From Comamonadaceae bacterium (GTDB lineage: Bacteria > Pseudomonadota > Gammaproteobacteria > Burkholderiales > Burkholderiaceae_C), in contig CANHGF010000151.1 in assembly GCA_947460065.1 (NCBI GenBank), forward strand, positions 1 to 6,416: DNA of 6,416 nucleotides. The letters are read 5' to 3'. The translations under genes and the position numbers were made by a program. Positions 5,554 through 6,416 of this stretch are shown here, piece after piece. How positions within the stretch are numbered: the stretch's first letter is position 1; each line of letters starts with the position of its first letter. The notes under the pieces were generated by a model. It was not told the origin of the DNA. It worked only from the letters and a program-made list of their open reading frames with translations, and did no database searches.

Positions 5554-6416
5554 GTGACCAGCCAGAACCTCCCTGTTTTACTGGTGGAAGACGATCGCGA
5601 TCTGCGCGAGGCCATCATCGTCAGCCTGAAAATGGCGGCCATCGATTTTCTGGCCTTTGAATCGGCCGAGCTGGCTCTGCCACAGGTGCGGGCCGGCGAG
5701 CAGCAACTGCTGGTCACCGATTTCCGGCTGCCCGGCATGAACGGGCTTGAATTGATGCGCCGCGCGCAAGCCGTCAACCGACAGCTTCGGGTGGTCGTCA
5801 TGACCGCCTACGCCGATACCGAACTGGCCATCGAGGCCCTGCGCGCCGGCGCCCATGACTTTCTGGTCAAACCCTTCCAGCCCCGCCAGTTGATGGCAGT
5901 CATCGAGCGAAACGCACCGGCCCAGATCCCAGCGCCAGCGCGTGGCGGTAGGCCGCAAACTTCAGCCGGTACCAGCATCGTGATCGACGACCCGGCCACA
6001 CAAGCTGTCGCCGACCGCCTCGACCGGGTGGCCCGCACCGACACCACCGTCCTGCTGTTGGGCGAATCGGGCGTCGGCAAGGATGTTTTCGCGCGCCAAT
6101 TGCATGCCCGGTCCAGCCGTCACGACGGGCCATATGTGGCCATCAATTGCGCGGCCATTCCCCACGCTCTGCTCGAGTCAACCTTGTTCGGCCATGAAAA
6201 AGGCGCATTCACTGGCGCCGTCAAGGCGCAGGCGGGCAAGTTCGAAGCAGCCGACGGCGGCACCCTGTTTCTCGATGAAATCGGTGAAATGCCTGCAGAC
6301 CTGCAAGCCAAGCTGCTGCGGGTGCTGCAAGACCAGGTGATCGAGCGCCTTGGGTCGCTGCGCTCGATCCACTGCAATGTGCGCATCGTCGCAGCCAGCA
6401 ACCGCGACCTGCTCGA
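5554..6416 (+). CDS. fleR: FleR/FlrC-type sigma-54-dependent response regulator (partial: first 287 codons; continues beyond the right window edge)
   Basis: This is an NtrC-family activator and the natural partner of the preceding kinase. The receiver domain (about 6-120) has the acidic pair D13/D14, phosphate acceptor D56 (VTDFRLPG), T84 (MTAYA) and K106 (VKPF). After a Pro/Ala/Gly linker (about 121-140) comes the AAA+ domain: Walker A GESGVGKD (170-177), the sigma-54 contact loop GAFTGA (217-222) and Walker B GTLFLDE (236-242), followed by [18 protein letters not shown]. The segment [11 protein letters not shown] near the edge is the sensor I region. The rest of AAA+ and the DNA-binding helix-turn-helix are outside the window. 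The start is GTG 5554, three bases after the kinase TGA, with a weak AAGG about nine bases upstream. The GVGKD form differs slightly from the usual GTGKE. The complete receiver with all active-site residues argues for FleR/FlrC rather than FleQ. Family is certain, the specific role very likely. Confidence 0.94.
   Translation, partial: MTSQNLPVLLVEDDRDLREAIIVSLKMAAIDFLAFESAELALPQVRAGEQQLLVTDFRLPGMNGLELMRRAQAVNRQLRVVVMTAYADTELAIEALRAGAHDFLVKPFQPRQLMAVIERNAPAQIPAPARGGRPQTSAGTSIVIDDPATQAVADRLDRVARTDTTVLLLGESGVGKDVFARQLHARSSRHDGPYVAINCAAIPHALLESTLFGHEKGAFTGAVKAQAGKFEAADGGTLFLDEIGEMPADLQAKLLRVLQDQVIERLGSLRSIHCNVRIVAASNRDLL

Overview
The window is a piece of a polar-type flagellar gene cluster. It holds six protein genes in two divergent blocks that meet at a 128-base intergenic region. 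Genes are GC-rich and very tightly packed (4-base overlaps or gaps of 3 to 12 bases). The pairing of a FleS/FlrB-type kinase and FleR/FlrC-type regulator with flagellar base genes points to a Gram-negative proteobacterium that runs a sigma-54-dependent flagellar cascade. By overall protein style I lean to a betaproteobacterium (Burkholderiales-like), but the sequence does not prove this and a gammaproteobacterium is possible.

Left block, minus strand, transcribed right to left: fliF (4300-2435, MS-ring), fliG (2422-1316, rotor/switch), fliH (1319-612, export ATPase regulator/stator) and fliI (608 to the window edge, export ATPase, N-terminal 202 residues only). Together they build the membrane-embedded base of the flagellum and its attached type III export engine. 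The order fliF-G-H-I is the classical one, but fliE, which often heads this operon, is not upstream of fliF.

Right block, plus strand: a soluble PAS/histidine-kinase gene (4429-5550, fleS-like), followed after three bases by an NtrC-family response regulator (5554 to the window edge, fleR-like, receiver plus most of the AAA+ domain). In relatives this pair activates sigma-54 promoters of mid-to-late class flagellar genes after early assembly.

The intergenic region (4301-4428) must carry the starts of both transcripts. Its fliF-proximal 80 bases are strikingly AT-rich (25 of 80 G/C) and contain short repeats, next to a GC-rich palindrome on the fleS side. I could not fit a convincing sigma-54, sigma-28 or sigma-70 promoter to it. 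Neither divergent gene has a clear Shine-Dalgarno sequence.

I found no RNA genes, mobile elements, CRISPR arrays or defence genes, and nothing that looks like an undescribed system. The points worth a second look are the divergent layout, the intergenic architecture, an unusually regular glycine repeat in FliH, an in-frame fliH/fliI junction, and details of FliG and FliF.
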